From: JBOEGW01 sp050633625
GTDB lineage: Bacteria > Pseudomonadota > Alphaproteobacteria > Rhodobacterales > Rhodobacteraceae
Direction: 5' to 3'
Length of the DNA stretch: 64,000 nucleotides
NCBI GenBank assembly: GCA_050633625.1
Contig: JBOEGW010000003.1
Location: 186,001-250,000, forward strand
The notes beneath the pieces were generated by a model. The model did no database searches and had not been told where the DNA came from. It saw only the letters and a program-made list of their open reading frames with translations. This document shows positions 53,979-62,201 of this stretch, one piece after another (position 1 is the stretch's first letter; the number at the start of each line of letters is the position of its first letter). The position numbers were made by a program, and so were the translations under genes.

Positions 53979-54289
53979 ACCGGCGTACCCTTGGCGGGGG
54001 TGGCCCCCTCAAGGCGTTCAAAGCTGGTGCCGGCCGCGATAATACACGTCTGTCCAGAGGGCAAAGTGACGGTCAACGTCCAGCTCCCGGTTTCAGGGGA
54101 GGCATACATTTCAACCACTTGATTACCTTGCGCCATGCCAATCGCCTGTGCGCTTTCGCCGTATTTTTCGGCCAAGCGCGACAAGACAAGGTCGCGATTT
54201 GCACAATTGCTGCCTTGGGCAAAGGCCCCCGATGCGAGGGGCGAAACCAAACATATGCCAAGGCCCAGGGCGAGGATTTTCCTGTTCAT
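53975..54289 (-). CDS. Small secreted protein of unknown function
   Basis: A 104-residue protein with a Sec signal peptide (MNRKILALGLGICLVSPLASGAFA as pattern, cut near residue 25). The mature ~80 residues have two Cys (SNCANRD, QTCIIAAG) likely forming a disulphide. No domain recognised. ATG 54289 has AGGAAG upstream. Its stop overlaps that of tauE by 4 bases on the other strand. Confidence 0.82.
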   Translation of the reverse strand: MNRKILALGLGICLVSPLASGAFAQGSNCANRDLVLSRLAEKYGESAQAIGMAQGNQVVEMYASPETGSWTLTVTLPSGQTCIIAAGTSFERLEGATPAKGTPV

Positions 54290-54591
54290 GGGTCTTCCTT
54301 TCAATCTCGGATCGTCGGGCCATCCGAATTTTCGGCGACAATTCCTTCTGCGCCCGAAGCTTTGCCTTGTTATTGGTGGCCAGCCGCACGGCCCGTCCCG
54401 GGCTTCAGCGCATAGGGCCAACACTGTCGCAAAACCCACAAAAATTGGGTTAATGCGCCGCTCTGATGCGGTTAATCGGTGAATAAAGCGTAAAAATTTC
54501 TGCGCTGCGGCGATTTCTCCCTTGCGGTTTTGTGCGCATCTGTGGTCGATTGCGCAACAATATTGCTCACCCGTAGAATCGAGGACATCCA
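54290..54591. other. 302-bp divergent intergenic region
   Basis: No supported gene. The region should carry the promoters of the small secreted protein (minus) and of the malyl-CoA thioesterase operon (plus). A GAGGAC ribosome site precedes ATG 54592. Neither TGTGATCACA nor a clear -10/-35 pair was found. Confidence 0.35.
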
Positions 54592-55446
54592 ATGACCCAA
54601 TCCATGCGCCCATTCCGTTCGGTCCTTTATATTCCTGGCTCCAAAGAGCGCGCGCTGGACAAGGCCCGCGGCCTCAAAGCGGATGCTATCATTTTTGATC
54701 TGGAGGACGCAGTCACCCCAGACGCCAAGGACGAGGCCCGCGCCACTTTGCGCGCAGAACTCGACAAGGGCGGCTACGGTACACGCGCCAAAATCGTGCG
54801 CATCAACGGGTTCGATACGGACTGGGGACGGCAAGACGTTGAGGCCATGATGGGCGCTGACATCGACGCGCTTTTGCTCCCCAAGGTGAACTCCGCTGAA
54901 GACCTCCAAACCCTCGCTGAGATGATTCCCGATGTGCCGCTCTGGGCGATGATGGAAACCCCGGCGGGCATCATGAACGCCCGCGAAATCGCCGCTCATC
55001 CGCGCCTTGAGGGTATGGTTATGGGCACCAATGATCTGGTTAAGGAACTGGGCTGTCGCATGACGCCGGACCGTTTGGCGGTGATGACCTCCTTGCAACT
55101 GTGCCTGATTGCCGCGCGCGCTGACAACATTGCGATCATTGATGGGGTCTATAACGCCTTTAAAGACGACGCGGGGCTGAAAGCGGAATGTGACCAAGGG
55201 GTGATCCTTGGTTTTGACGGGAAAACGCTCATTCACCCGGCTCAAATCGAGGTGACAAACGCCGCTTTCGCACCCTCCGAGGCCGACATTGATTTGGCGC
55301 GTCGCCAGATCGCCGCTTTTGACGAGGTCGAGGCCAGCGGCCAAGGCGTTGCCGTTGTTGATGGTAAAATCGTCGAGAATCTGCATATCGTGACAGCGAA
55401 GGCTCTGCTGTCTAAGGCGGAGGCGATTGCAGACCTAGAGGGATAA
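54592..55446 (+). CDS. mcl2: (3S)-malyl-CoA thioesterase / HpcH-HpaI (CitE-like) family protein
   Basis: A 284-residue HpcH/HpaI aldolase-fold enzyme. RSVLYIPGSKERALDKAR, the metal-binding DLEDAV (residues ~38-43), AMMETPAGIMNAREI and MGTNDLVKE are the CitE/malyl-CoA lyase signatures. Neighbouring mesaconyl-CoA hydratase and sdh genes copy the Rhodobacter sphaeroides arrangement, where the equivalent Mcl2 hydrolyses (3S)-malyl-CoA to malate in the ethylmalonyl-CoA pathway. A lyase activity cannot be ruled out from the sequence alone. Confidence 0.87.
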   Translation: MTQSMRPFRSVLYIPGSKERALDKARGLKADAIIFDLEDAVTPDAKDEARATLRAELDKGGYGTRAKIVRINGFDTDWGRQDVEAMMGADIDALLLPKVNSAEDLQTLAEMIPDVPLWAMMETPAGIMNAREIAAHPRLEGMVMGTNDLVKELGCRMTPDRLAVMTSLQLCLIAARADNIAIIDGVYNAFKDDAGLKAECDQGVILGFDGKTLIHPAQIEVTNAAFAPSEADIDLARRQIAAFDEVEASGQGVAVVDGKIVENLHIVTAKALLSKAEAIADLEG

Positions 55447-55449
55447 ATC

Positions 55450-55992
55450 ATGACGCTTCTGATCATCGGGCTTTTACTTTGGTCCCTGCCCCACCTTTTT
55501 AAGCGCCTCGCGCCGAACGCGCGGGCCAAAATGGGCGACAAGGCGAGAGGGCCAGTGGCGCTCGCAACGCTTGCCGGTCTCATTCTCATGGTGATTGGCT
55601 ATCGCGCGGCGGATGGGGCGGTGCTTTGGGGGCGTTCGCCTGCGCTGACCGGGATCAACAACCTCTTGATGATTGGATCAATCTACCTGTTCGCGGCCTC
55701 CGGTATGCAAACGGCGCTCGCGCGCAAAATGCGTCATCCTATGCTTTGGGGTATGGCGCTTTGGGCCATCGCGCACCTTTTGGTCAATGGCGACACGCCA
55801 TCCTTTGTGTTGTTCGGCGGATTGCTGGTTTGGGCGTTCTTGGAAATGGCGCTGATCAACCGAGCGCAGCCTTGGACACCACCTGCCGCAAAGGCGCGCA
55901 AATTCGAATTTATGGCGCTGGGAGGCACTGTCATTGTCTACGCGGTGATCGCCGCCATTCACGCCCTTTTGGGCTACAGCCCGTTTGGATGA
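55450..55992 (+). CDS. NnrU-family membrane protein
   Basis: A 180-residue integral membrane protein with about five hydrophobic segments; HLFKRLAPNARAKMGD near the N terminus and HPMLWGMALWAIAHLLVNGD in the middle are the NnrU/isoprenoid-cyclase-related signature. It starts 3 bases after mcl2. NnrU is linked with nitric oxide metabolism in denitrifiers, but many copies occur without denitrification genes. Confidence 0.9.
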   Translation: MTLLIIGLLLWSLPHLFKRLAPNARAKMGDKARGPVALATLAGLILMVIGYRAADGAVLWGRSPALTGINNLLMIGSIYLFAASGMQTALARKMRHPMLWGMALWAIAHLLVNGDTPSFVLFGGLLVWAFLEMALINRAQPWTPPAAKARKFEFMALGGTVIVYAVIAAIHALLGYSPFG

Positions 55993-55993
55993 C

Positions 55994-56200
55994 ATGATGA
56001 AGGCCTACCGATTTCTAACATCCGACGACACCTCGGATTTCTGTCACAAAGTCAGTAAAGCCCTGTCCAACGGCTGGGCGCTGCATGGCGGCCCGACCTA
56101 TGCCTTTGACGCGGCGAAAGGCGTGATGCGTTGCGGCCAAGCCGTGACCAAGGACGCCCCCGGTGACTATTCCCCTGATATCAAACTTGGAGAGCTTTAA
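55994..56200 (+). CDS. DUF1737 small protein
   Basis: A 68-residue protein; the pattern YRFLTSDDTSDFCHKVSKAL and GWALHGGPTYAFDA is typical of DUF1737 (a small beta-rich protein of unknown function). ATG 55994 is one base past the nnrU stop; a TTG at 55985 is possible. It is co-transcribed with mcl2, nnrU and mch. Confidence 0.85.
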   Translation: MMKAYRFLTSDDTSDFCHKVSKALSNGWALHGGPTYAFDAAKGVMRCGQAVTKDAPGDYSPDIKLGEL

Positions 56201-56203
56201 GAC

Positions 56204-57250
56204 ATGAGCAAGAGCGTGGCAAAAACCAACAAAGGCCGGTTTTTTGAAGATTACCGCATTGGCGAAGTCATCAAACACGCCGTGCCACGCACTGTATCGG
56301 GTGGCGAGCGCGCGCTATATCATGCACTCTATCCGGCGCGCCATGCGCTCTATTCCTCTGATGAATTCGCGCGCGCCTCAGGTCTTGATGGCAGCCCAAT
56401 TGACGATCTTGCGGCCTTTCATGTGGTCTTTGGGAAAACCGTGCCGGATGTCTCGCTGAATGCTGTGGCCAACCTCGGCTATGCAGAGGGCAAATGGCTC
56501 AAACCCGTCTATCCCGGCGACACCTTGCGTTCGGAAAGTCAGGTTATTGGCCTGAAGCAAAACTCCAACGGGAAATCGGGCGTCGTCTATGTGCGCACAC
56601 GCGGCTACAATCAAGATGACGAGGTTGTACTGGACTATATCCGCTGGGTGATGGTGCGCAAAAACGATCTGGATGCGCCTGCGCCCGACACGCTTATTCC
56701 CGACCTCAAACCGGCGCTTGACCCCAGTGATCTTGTGATCCCGGAAGGGCTTGATTTTGGCCGGTATGATTTCGCGCTGGCGGGCGAGCGGCACAAAATG
56801 AGCGACTACGAAATTGGCGAAAAGATCGACCACGTAGATGGCGTGACGCTGGAAGAAGCCGAGCACATGTTGGCAACGCGGCTGTGGCAAAACACCGCCA
56901 AGGTGCATTTTGACGCGACAAACCGCGACGATGGCAAGCGGCTGATTTACGGCGGTCACATTATTTCGCTGGCGCGTGCGCTTTCGTTCAATGGGCTTGC
57001 CAATGCGCAGATGATCGTCGGCCTCAATGCGGGCGCCCACGCAAACCCGGCCTTTTCCGGCCTTACGGTGCGCGCGTGGTCTGAGGTGCTGGACAAGGCC
57101 GAGACCTCAGCGCCCGGCGTTGGCGCGATCCGTTTGCGGCTTGTGGCTGTGAAACACGGCGCCGCGCCTTATGCCCTCAAAGGCGAGGATGGGAAATACC
57201 TGCCAGACGTATTGCTAGACCTTGATTACTGGGCTTTGATGCCGACTTGA
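56204..57250 (+). CDS. mch: Mesaconyl-CoA hydratase (MaoC-like)
   Basis: A 348-residue double hot-dog enzyme. The N-terminal GRFFEDYRIGEVIKHAVPRT and the C-terminal half (HFDATNRDDGKRLIYGGHIISLARAL) match the MaoC-like hydratases with a YGGH motif. In the ethylmalonyl-CoA pathway it hydrates mesaconyl-CoA to beta-methylmalyl-CoA. Location beside malyl-CoA thioesterase and sdh supports this. A pathway of acetyl-CoA assimilation without isocitrate lyase is implied. Confidence 0.92.
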   Translation: MSKSVAKTNKGRFFEDYRIGEVIKHAVPRTVSGGERALYHALYPARHALYSSDEFARASGLDGSPIDDLAAFHVVFGKTVPDVSLNAVANLGYAEGKWLKPVYPGDTLRSESQVIGLKQNSNGKSGVVYVRTRGYNQDDEVVLDYIRWVMVRKNDLDAPAPDTLIPDLKPALDPSDLVIPEGLDFGRYDFALAGERHKMSDYEIGEKIDHVDGVTLEEAEHMLATRLWQNTAKVHFDATNRDDGKRLIYGGHIISLARALSFNGLANAQMIVGLNAGAHANPAFSGLTVRAWSEVLDKAETSAPGVGAIRLRLVAVKHGAAPYALKGEDGKYLPDVLLDLDYWALMPT

Positions 57251-57319
57251 CCTCCTTGCCATCCTCATGATTTACCGCGAGATCTGTAACGCAATGGCAC
57301 AACAATAGGCGGGCATTTC

Positions 57320-57604
57320 GTGAGCAACCCCAGCGAGGCAACTGGCATTTTCGACCAAAGCAGCGCGGCGCGCCGTCCAAGGCCAGAGCACAAAAGACCG
57401 TCCATGCTCAAATCGGCGGTTTTTGGTTTTGCTGACGGCGCTTTGTTCGTGCTCGCTCTGGCGGTTTTTTTCGTTCACATGACCTTTTTCACAATCGTCG
57501 CCTTGTCGATTGATACGATTGATGTGTTGATCGCGCTGTTCCGGCAGCTGTCACCTGGGCGGGCGCGCAGTCGTCAGATGGGGTCACACTCACAGCCGCG
57601 CTAA
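57320..57604 (+). CDS. Small membrane protein of unknown function
   Basis: A 94-residue protein with one or two hydrophobic segments (about 33-66, VFGFADGALFVLALAVFFVHMTFFTIVAL as pattern) and an Arg-rich C terminus. The start is GTG 57320 with a weak ribosome site; an inner ATG at 57404 would leave 66 residues. It lies between mch and the DUF4344 gene. Not recognised. Confidence 0.5.
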   Translation: MSNPSEATGIFDQSSAARRPRPEHKRPSMLKSAVFGFADGALFVLALAVFFVHMTFFTIVALSIDTIDVLIALFRQLSPGRARSRQMGSHSQPR

Positions 57605-57694
57605 ATTGCGCCCCCGTGGACACATCCGCAGCACAAATGGTCATTGGTGCCCGGGACGCTTGACCGGACAGCGCGCCATTGCTTTTAAGGGGGC

Positions 57695-58492
57695 ATGTTT
57701 CGCGCCTTTTTTACTGCCCTCGCCCTGTGTCTCCTGTCTCCGGCCTTCGCGGCTGGCTCAAAGGAAGACCTTTCGCATAACCGCAGCGAAGCGGACGTTG
57801 TGCGCGACCCTGCTGATGTCCGCAGTTTTGTCGAAGCGAACCTGCGCGAAACGCTCTATCACGAACTTGCTCATGCGATGATTGATGTGATGGATTTATC
57901 CGTGTTTGGCCCGGAGGAGTTTGCCGCGGATATGTTTTCGACGGTCATGCTGAACACGCTTTTTCGCGATGATGCCGCGATCGACATGACAGCACATATC
58001 GCCGCGGCCTACCTTGATGGGGTGCCGCGCGACGGGCTTGGGGCGACCAGCGGCGTTGCCATCTGGGATCTGCATGGCACCGATGAACAACGGTACTATA
58101 ACTTTATTTGCATGATGTATGGGGCCGATCCGGACGCCCGCTTCGGGTTGATCGACACTTATGATTTGCCGCATGAGCGGGCCGAAACCTGCGAAGACGA
58201 ATATGACCTGACGGCGCGGTCCTGGGGGAAAGCGCTCGACCGGATTTCCCCGGAAAACGCCCCGGACGGCTTTGCGCTCAAGCTGGATTGGGTGCTGGAT
58301 GAGAACGCGCCCGAGGTGAAATTCATCAAGGGCGAAATCGAACATCTGAATGAGGTGATCGCTCTGCCTCAACAGGTGTTTGTCAGCGTTATTCCCTGCG
58401 ATGAGGAAAACGCTTTTTATGATCCCGGTGAACGCGAAATCCTGATTTGCACGGAGCTTGCGGCATTTTTGGCCGATATCGCCCCTGAATGA
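57695..58492 (+). CDS. DUF4344 putative metallopeptidase, secreted
   Basis: A 265-residue protein with a Sec signal peptide (residues 1-19) and a zinc motif HELAHAMIDV (about 57-66) with a possible third ligand in FAADMFS. The remaining sequence (WDLHGTDEQRYYNFICMMYG, ALDRISPENAPDGFAL) fits the DUF4344 family. ATG 57695 has AAGGGGG upstream. Exported or periplasmic protease is inferred; the substrate is unknown. Confidence 0.88.
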   Translation: MFRAFFTALALCLLSPAFAAGSKEDLSHNRSEADVVRDPADVRSFVEANLRETLYHELAHAMIDVMDLSVFGPEEFAADMFSTVMLNTLFRDDAAIDMTAHIAAAYLDGVPRDGLGATSGVAIWDLHGTDEQRYYNFICMMYGADPDARFGLIDTYDLPHERAETCEDEYDLTARSWGKALDRISPENAPDGFALKLDWVLDENAPEVKFIKGEIEHLNEVIALPQQVFVSVIPCDEENAFYDPGEREILICTELAAFLADIAPE

Positions 58493-58516
58493 GCCGTTTC
58501 GGCGTTCGCCGTTATT

Positions 58517-58547
58517 TGTGATCACAGTCAATATTTATGTGATCACA
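58517..58547. promoter_or_regulatory. Tandem TGTGATCACA palindromes upstream of sdhC
   Basis: Exact copies at 58517-58526 and 58538-58547, again exactly 21 bp apart, 142-172 bases upstream of the sdhC ATG and 25 bases after the DUF4344 stop. Spacing and sequence equal those upstream of sucC. Confidence 0.8.
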
Positions 58548-58688
58548 ACCCGCAATATTTCCCGGATGTTAGCGCAGAACGCGGCAGTTTTTTTCTATTC
58601 CACGCGTGACTCTTGCGCCAAATTGGCTATTGCTAACACAAACGCCAACGGCCCGCATTTTGGGCCTCAGCAATCGAAAGGGCGCTTC

Positions 58689-59072
58689 ATGGCTGACATG
58701 AACACAAGCAACAGACCGCTTTCGCCGCACGTTTCCATCTACCGCTGGCCGCTGAACGCGATCATGTCCATCATGCACCGGGCGACCGGCGTGGCCATGT
58801 CTCTCGCGGCCATCTTGATCGTATGGTGGCTCTTGGCGGCAGCAACCGGACCGGAATATTTCGCAACGGCCAATGGGTTTTTGACCTCGTGGTTTGGCGA
58901 TCTGGTCCTGTTTTTGTCCATGTTGGCGCTGTGGTTCCACTTCGCCAATGGCGTGCGTCACTTGATCTGGGACACCGGATCGTCCTTCGGGCGCAAGCGG
59001 GTGTACCGCTCCGGTATCGCGGGCCTCATCGCCGCTGCCGTCTTGTCCGTCATCACACTTATCATCGCGTAA
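58689..59072 (+). CDS. sdhC: Succinate dehydrogenase cytochrome b556 subunit
   Basis: A 127-residue membrane anchor of complex II. RPLSPHVSIYRWPLNAIMSI is the characteristic N-terminal sequence, with three transmembrane helices after it; the haem ligand His is in HFANGVRHLIWD. ATG 58689 gives MADMNTSNRP; an upstream frame is not conserved. Confidence 0.95.
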   Translation: MADMNTSNRPLSPHVSIYRWPLNAIMSIMHRATGVAMSLAAILIVWWLLAAATGPEYFATANGFLTSWFGDLVLFLSMLALWFHFANGVRHLIWDTGSSFGRKRVYRSGIAGLIAAAVLSVITLIIA

Positions 59073-59084
59073 AGGAGAGGGATC

Positions 59085-59462
59085 ATGGCGTATCAAACCG
59101 ACCGTTCCCGTGTGTCCGGGCTTGGCTCTGCGAAATCCGGCACCGCGCATTTCTTTGAACAACGCATAAGCGCCATCGCGCTTTTCGTGCTTACACCGCT
59201 GTTTATCTGGCCCTTCGCCTATAACCTTGGTGACAGCTACGAAAATGTCATCGCGGCCTATGGGCACCCGATCAACGCTGTGATCGCGATTGCCTTTATC
59301 ATCACAGTGTTCTTGCACCTGTTCCAAGGTCTGCAAGTGGTGATCGAGGATTACGTGCATGGCCGGTTTGGCCTCGTGCTGATCATCGCTGCGCGCTTGC
59401 TTTGCTCGCTTTTCGCACTGACTGGCGTCTACGCCATCATCAAAATCTCGCTCGGCGCCTGA
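59085..59462 (+). CDS. sdhD: Succinate dehydrogenase hydrophobic membrane anchor subunit
   Basis: A 125-residue membrane protein with three hydrophobic segments; GLGSAKSGTAHFFEQRISAIAL at the N terminus and LHLFQGLQVVIEDYVHG (His and Asp-Tyr of the quinone/haem region) are the typical SdhD features. GGAGAGGGATC precedes the ATG. It lies 12 bases after sdhC. Confidence 0.95.
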   Translation: MAYQTDRSRVSGLGSAKSGTAHFFEQRISAIALFVLTPLFIWPFAYNLGDSYENVIAAYGHPINAVIAIAFIITVFLHLFQGLQVVIEDYVHGRFGLVLIIAARLLCSLFALTGVYAIIKISLGA

Positions 59463-59472
59463 GGAATATACC

Positions 59473-61278
59473 ATGGCTGAATACGAATATGAGACACATG
59501 ACTACGACGTTGTAGTCGTTGGGGCTGGCGGCGCGGGTCTGCGGGCTACGCTCGGCATGGCCGAACAGGGCCTCAAAACGGCCTGTGTGACCAAAGTGTT
59601 CCCGACCCGCTCGCACACAGTTGCAGCGCAAGGCGGCATCGCGGCCTCCCTGTCCAACATGGGGCCGGATAACTGGCAATGGCATATGTATGACACTGTC
59701 AAAGGCTCCGATTGGCTTGGCGACACCGACGCGATGGAATATCTCGCTCGCGAAGCGCCCAAGGCTGTGTATGAGCTTGAGCACTACGGTGTGCCGTTTT
59801 CGCGCACCGAAGAAGGCAAGATTTACCAGCGTCCCTTCGGCGGTCACACCACCGAATTTGGCGAAGGCCCCGCCGTGCAACGCACCTGCGCTGCCGCTGA
59901 CCGAACGGGCCACGCGATCCTTCACACGCTGTACGGCCAATCCCTGAAAAACAACGCGGAATTCTACATCGAGTACTTCGCGATTGATCTCATCATGTCT
60001 GATGATGGGGTTTGTCAGGGTGTTGTATGCTGGAAGCTCGACGATGGGACTATGCACGTTTTCAACGCCAAGATGGTCGTTTTGGCCACGGGTGGCTATG
60101 GGCGCGCCTACTTCTCCGCAACCTCTGCACACACCTGCACCGGGGACGGCGGCGGCATGGTCGCGCGCGCGGGCCTTGCGCTGCAAGACATGGAGTTCGT
60201 GCAATTCCATCCGACTGGTATCTACGGCTCTGGCTGCTTGATCACCGAAGGCGCACGCGGCGAAGGTGGCTATCTGACCAACTCGGAAGGCGAGCGGTTC
60301 ATGGAGCGCTATGCGCCCCAGTACAAAGACCTCGCGCCGCGCGATTACGTGTCGCGTTCGATGACGATGGAAATTCGCGAAGGGCGCGGTGTGGGCGCAG
60401 AAGGGGATCACATCCACCTGAACCTGTCGCACTTGCCGCCGGAAGCTTTGGCAGAACGCCTCCCCGGCATTTCTGAAAGCGCGAAAATCTTTGCTGGCGT
60501 TGACGTCACCAAAGAGCCGATCCCGGTTTTGCCCACCGTGCACTACAACATGGGCGGTATTCCGACCAACTATTGGGGCGAAGTGCTGAACCCAACCGCG
60601 AAAGAGCCAAACGCCGTTGTGCCGGGCCTCATGGCCGTTGGCGAAGCGGGCTGTGCCTCTGTGCATGGGGCAAACCGTTTGGGGTCTAACTCGCTGATTG
60701 ACCTTGTGGTCTTTGGCCGCGCCGCCGCGATCCGCGCGGGCGAAGTCGTGGACCCTAACAGCGCCGTGCCTTCGGGCAACCAAGCCTCTATCGACAAGGC
60801 CTTTGATCGCCTTGATGTGTTGCGTCACGCTGACGGCGCAATCCCCACTGCCGATCTGCGCCTTGAAATGCAAAAAACGATGCAAGCCGATGCTGCTGTG
60901 TTCCGCACCGATAAAACGCTGGCGGAAGGGGTCGAGAAAATGACTGCAATCGCGGGTAAGGTGAGCGACCTCAAAGTCACGGATCGCTCGCTTGTCTGGA
61001 ACTCCGACCTCATGGAAACGCTTGAGCTGACCAACCTGATGCCCAATGCGATTGCCACGATTGTTGGGGCCGAGGCGCGCAAAGAAAGCCGCGGCGCACA
61101 TGCGATGGAAGATCACACCGAGCGCGACGACAAAAAATGGCGCGTTCACACGATCAGCCGCGTGGATGGGAACAAAGTCGATCTCAGCTATCGCCCCGTG
61201 GTCAAAGACCCGCTCACCACCCCTGCCGAAGGCGGCATTGAACCCAAGAAAATCGCGCCCAAAGCGCGGACCTTCTAA
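59473..61278 (+). CDS. sdhA: Succinate dehydrogenase flavoprotein subunit
   Basis: A 601-residue flavoprotein. FAD motif VVVGAGGAGLRATLGMAEQG, the covalent FAD attachment His in RSHTVAAQGGIAASL, and the active-site region HPTGIYGSGCLITEGARGEGG are intact, as is the C-terminal HTISRVDGNKVDLSYRPV-type end. It oxidises succinate to fumarate and sends electrons to SdhB. Confidence 0.98.
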   Translation: MAEYEYETHDYDVVVVGAGGAGLRATLGMAEQGLKTACVTKVFPTRSHTVAAQGGIAASLSNMGPDNWQWHMYDTVKGSDWLGDTDAMEYLAREAPKAVYELEHYGVPFSRTEEGKIYQRPFGGHTTEFGEGPAVQRTCAAADRTGHAILHTLYGQSLKNNAEFYIEYFAIDLIMSDDGVCQGVVCWKLDDGTMHVFNAKMVVLATGGYGRAYFSATSAHTCTGDGGGMVARAGLALQDMEFVQFHPTGIYGSGCLITEGARGEGGYLTNSEGERFMERYAPQYKDLAPRDYVSRSMTMEIREGRGVGAEGDHIHLNLSHLPPEALAERLPGISESAKIFAGVDVTKEPIPVLPTVHYNMGGIPTNYWGEVLNPTAKEPNAVVPGLMAVGEAGCASVHGANRLGSNSLIDLVVFGRAAAIRAGEVVDPNSAVPSGNQASIDKAFDRLDVLRHADGAIPTADLRLEMQKTMQADAAVFRTDKTLAEGVEKMTAIAGKVSDLKVTDRSLVWNSDLMETLELTNLMPNAIATIVGAEARKESRGAHAMEDHTERDDKKWRVHTISRVDGNKVDLSYRPVVKDPLTTPAEGGIEPKKIAPKARTF

Positions 61279-61289
61279 GGAGACAGATC

Positions 61290-62069
61290 ATGGTACAACT
61301 GACGCTCCCCAAGAACTCCAAGATCCGCACGGGCAAAACATGGCCCAAGCCCGAAGGCGCGACGAATGTTCGCAAATTCATGATCTACCGCTGGTCGCCT
61401 GATGACGGCAAAAACCCCAGCGTCGACACGTATTTCCTCGATATGGATAAATGCGGGCCGATGGTTTTGGACGCGCTGATCAAGATCAAGAACGAGATTG
61501 ATCCGACCCTGACCTTCCGCCGGTCTTGCCGCGAGGGTATTTGCGGGTCTTGCGCGATGAACATCGACGGGCAAAACACGCTGGCTTGTATTTTCGGCAT
61601 GGACGAAATCAAGGGAGACGTGAAGATTTACCCGCTGCCGCATATGCCAGTGGTCAAGGATCTGATCCCTGATCTCACGCATTTCTACGCCCAGCACGCC
61701 AGCATCATGCCGTGGCTCGAAACCAAGACAAACGCCCCGGCGAAAGAATGGCGTCAATCGATCGAAGACCGCAAGAAGCTGGACGGGCTTTATGAATGCG
61801 TCATGTGCGCGTCCTGCTCGACGTCCTGCCCGTCCTATTGGTGGAACTCAGATCGGTACCTCGGACCGGCGGCTTTGCTCCACGCCTACCGCTGGTTGAT
61901 CGACAGCCGCGATGAGGCCACGGGCGAGCGTTTGGATGACCTCGAAGACCCGTTCAAACTGTATCGCTGCCACACCATCATGAACTGCGCCAAGACTTGC
62001 CCCAAAGGTTTGAACCCGGCCAAGGCCATCGCGGAAGTCAAAAAGATGATGGTTCAACGCACTATGTAA
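61290..62069 (+). CDS. sdhB: Succinate dehydrogenase iron-sulphur subunit
   Basis: A 259-residue protein with a plant-type 2Fe-2S domain (CREGICGSCAMNIDGQNTLAC, about 75-95) and a C-terminal bacterial ferredoxin-type domain with CVMCASCSTSCPSYWW and a further CHTIMNCAKTCPKGL. Both cluster motifs are complete. It is the last sdh gene; a terminator follows 30 bases later. Confidence 0.98.
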   Translation: MVQLTLPKNSKIRTGKTWPKPEGATNVRKFMIYRWSPDDGKNPSVDTYFLDMDKCGPMVLDALIKIKNEIDPTLTFRRSCREGICGSCAMNIDGQNTLACIFGMDEIKGDVKIYPLPHMPVVKDLIPDLTHFYAQHASIMPWLETKTNAPAKEWRQSIEDRKKLDGLYECVMCASCSTSCPSYWWNSDRYLGPAALLHAYRWLIDSRDEATGERLDDLEDPFKLYRCHTIMNCAKTCPKGLNPAKAIAEVKKMMVQRTM

Positions 62070-62098
62070 GGGGCACAAACCCCCTGAACACTCAATAA

Positions 62099-62126
62099 AC
62101 TCCGCCTTCATCCGGCGGGGTTTTTC
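62099..62126 (+). terminator. Terminator of the sdhCDAB operon
   Basis: CCGCC (62102-62106) pairs with GGCGG (62114-62118), flanked by AACT and GGGG-AGTT-like bases, followed by TTTTTCTTT. It lies about 30 bases after the sdhB stop. Confidence 0.85.
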
Positions 62127-62201
62127 TTTGTCAAAAACTGCCCCTTGACGACTTCATGAACATCGTTCACAAATAGGGTCATTCTTTCAGGAGGTTTCTC
62201 T

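Noticed and set aside
59440..61149. 569-codon frame antisense to sdhA
   Set aside because: Same antisense shadow effect; sdhA on the sense strand has every catalytic motif and the antisense product is low-complexity and unrecognisable.
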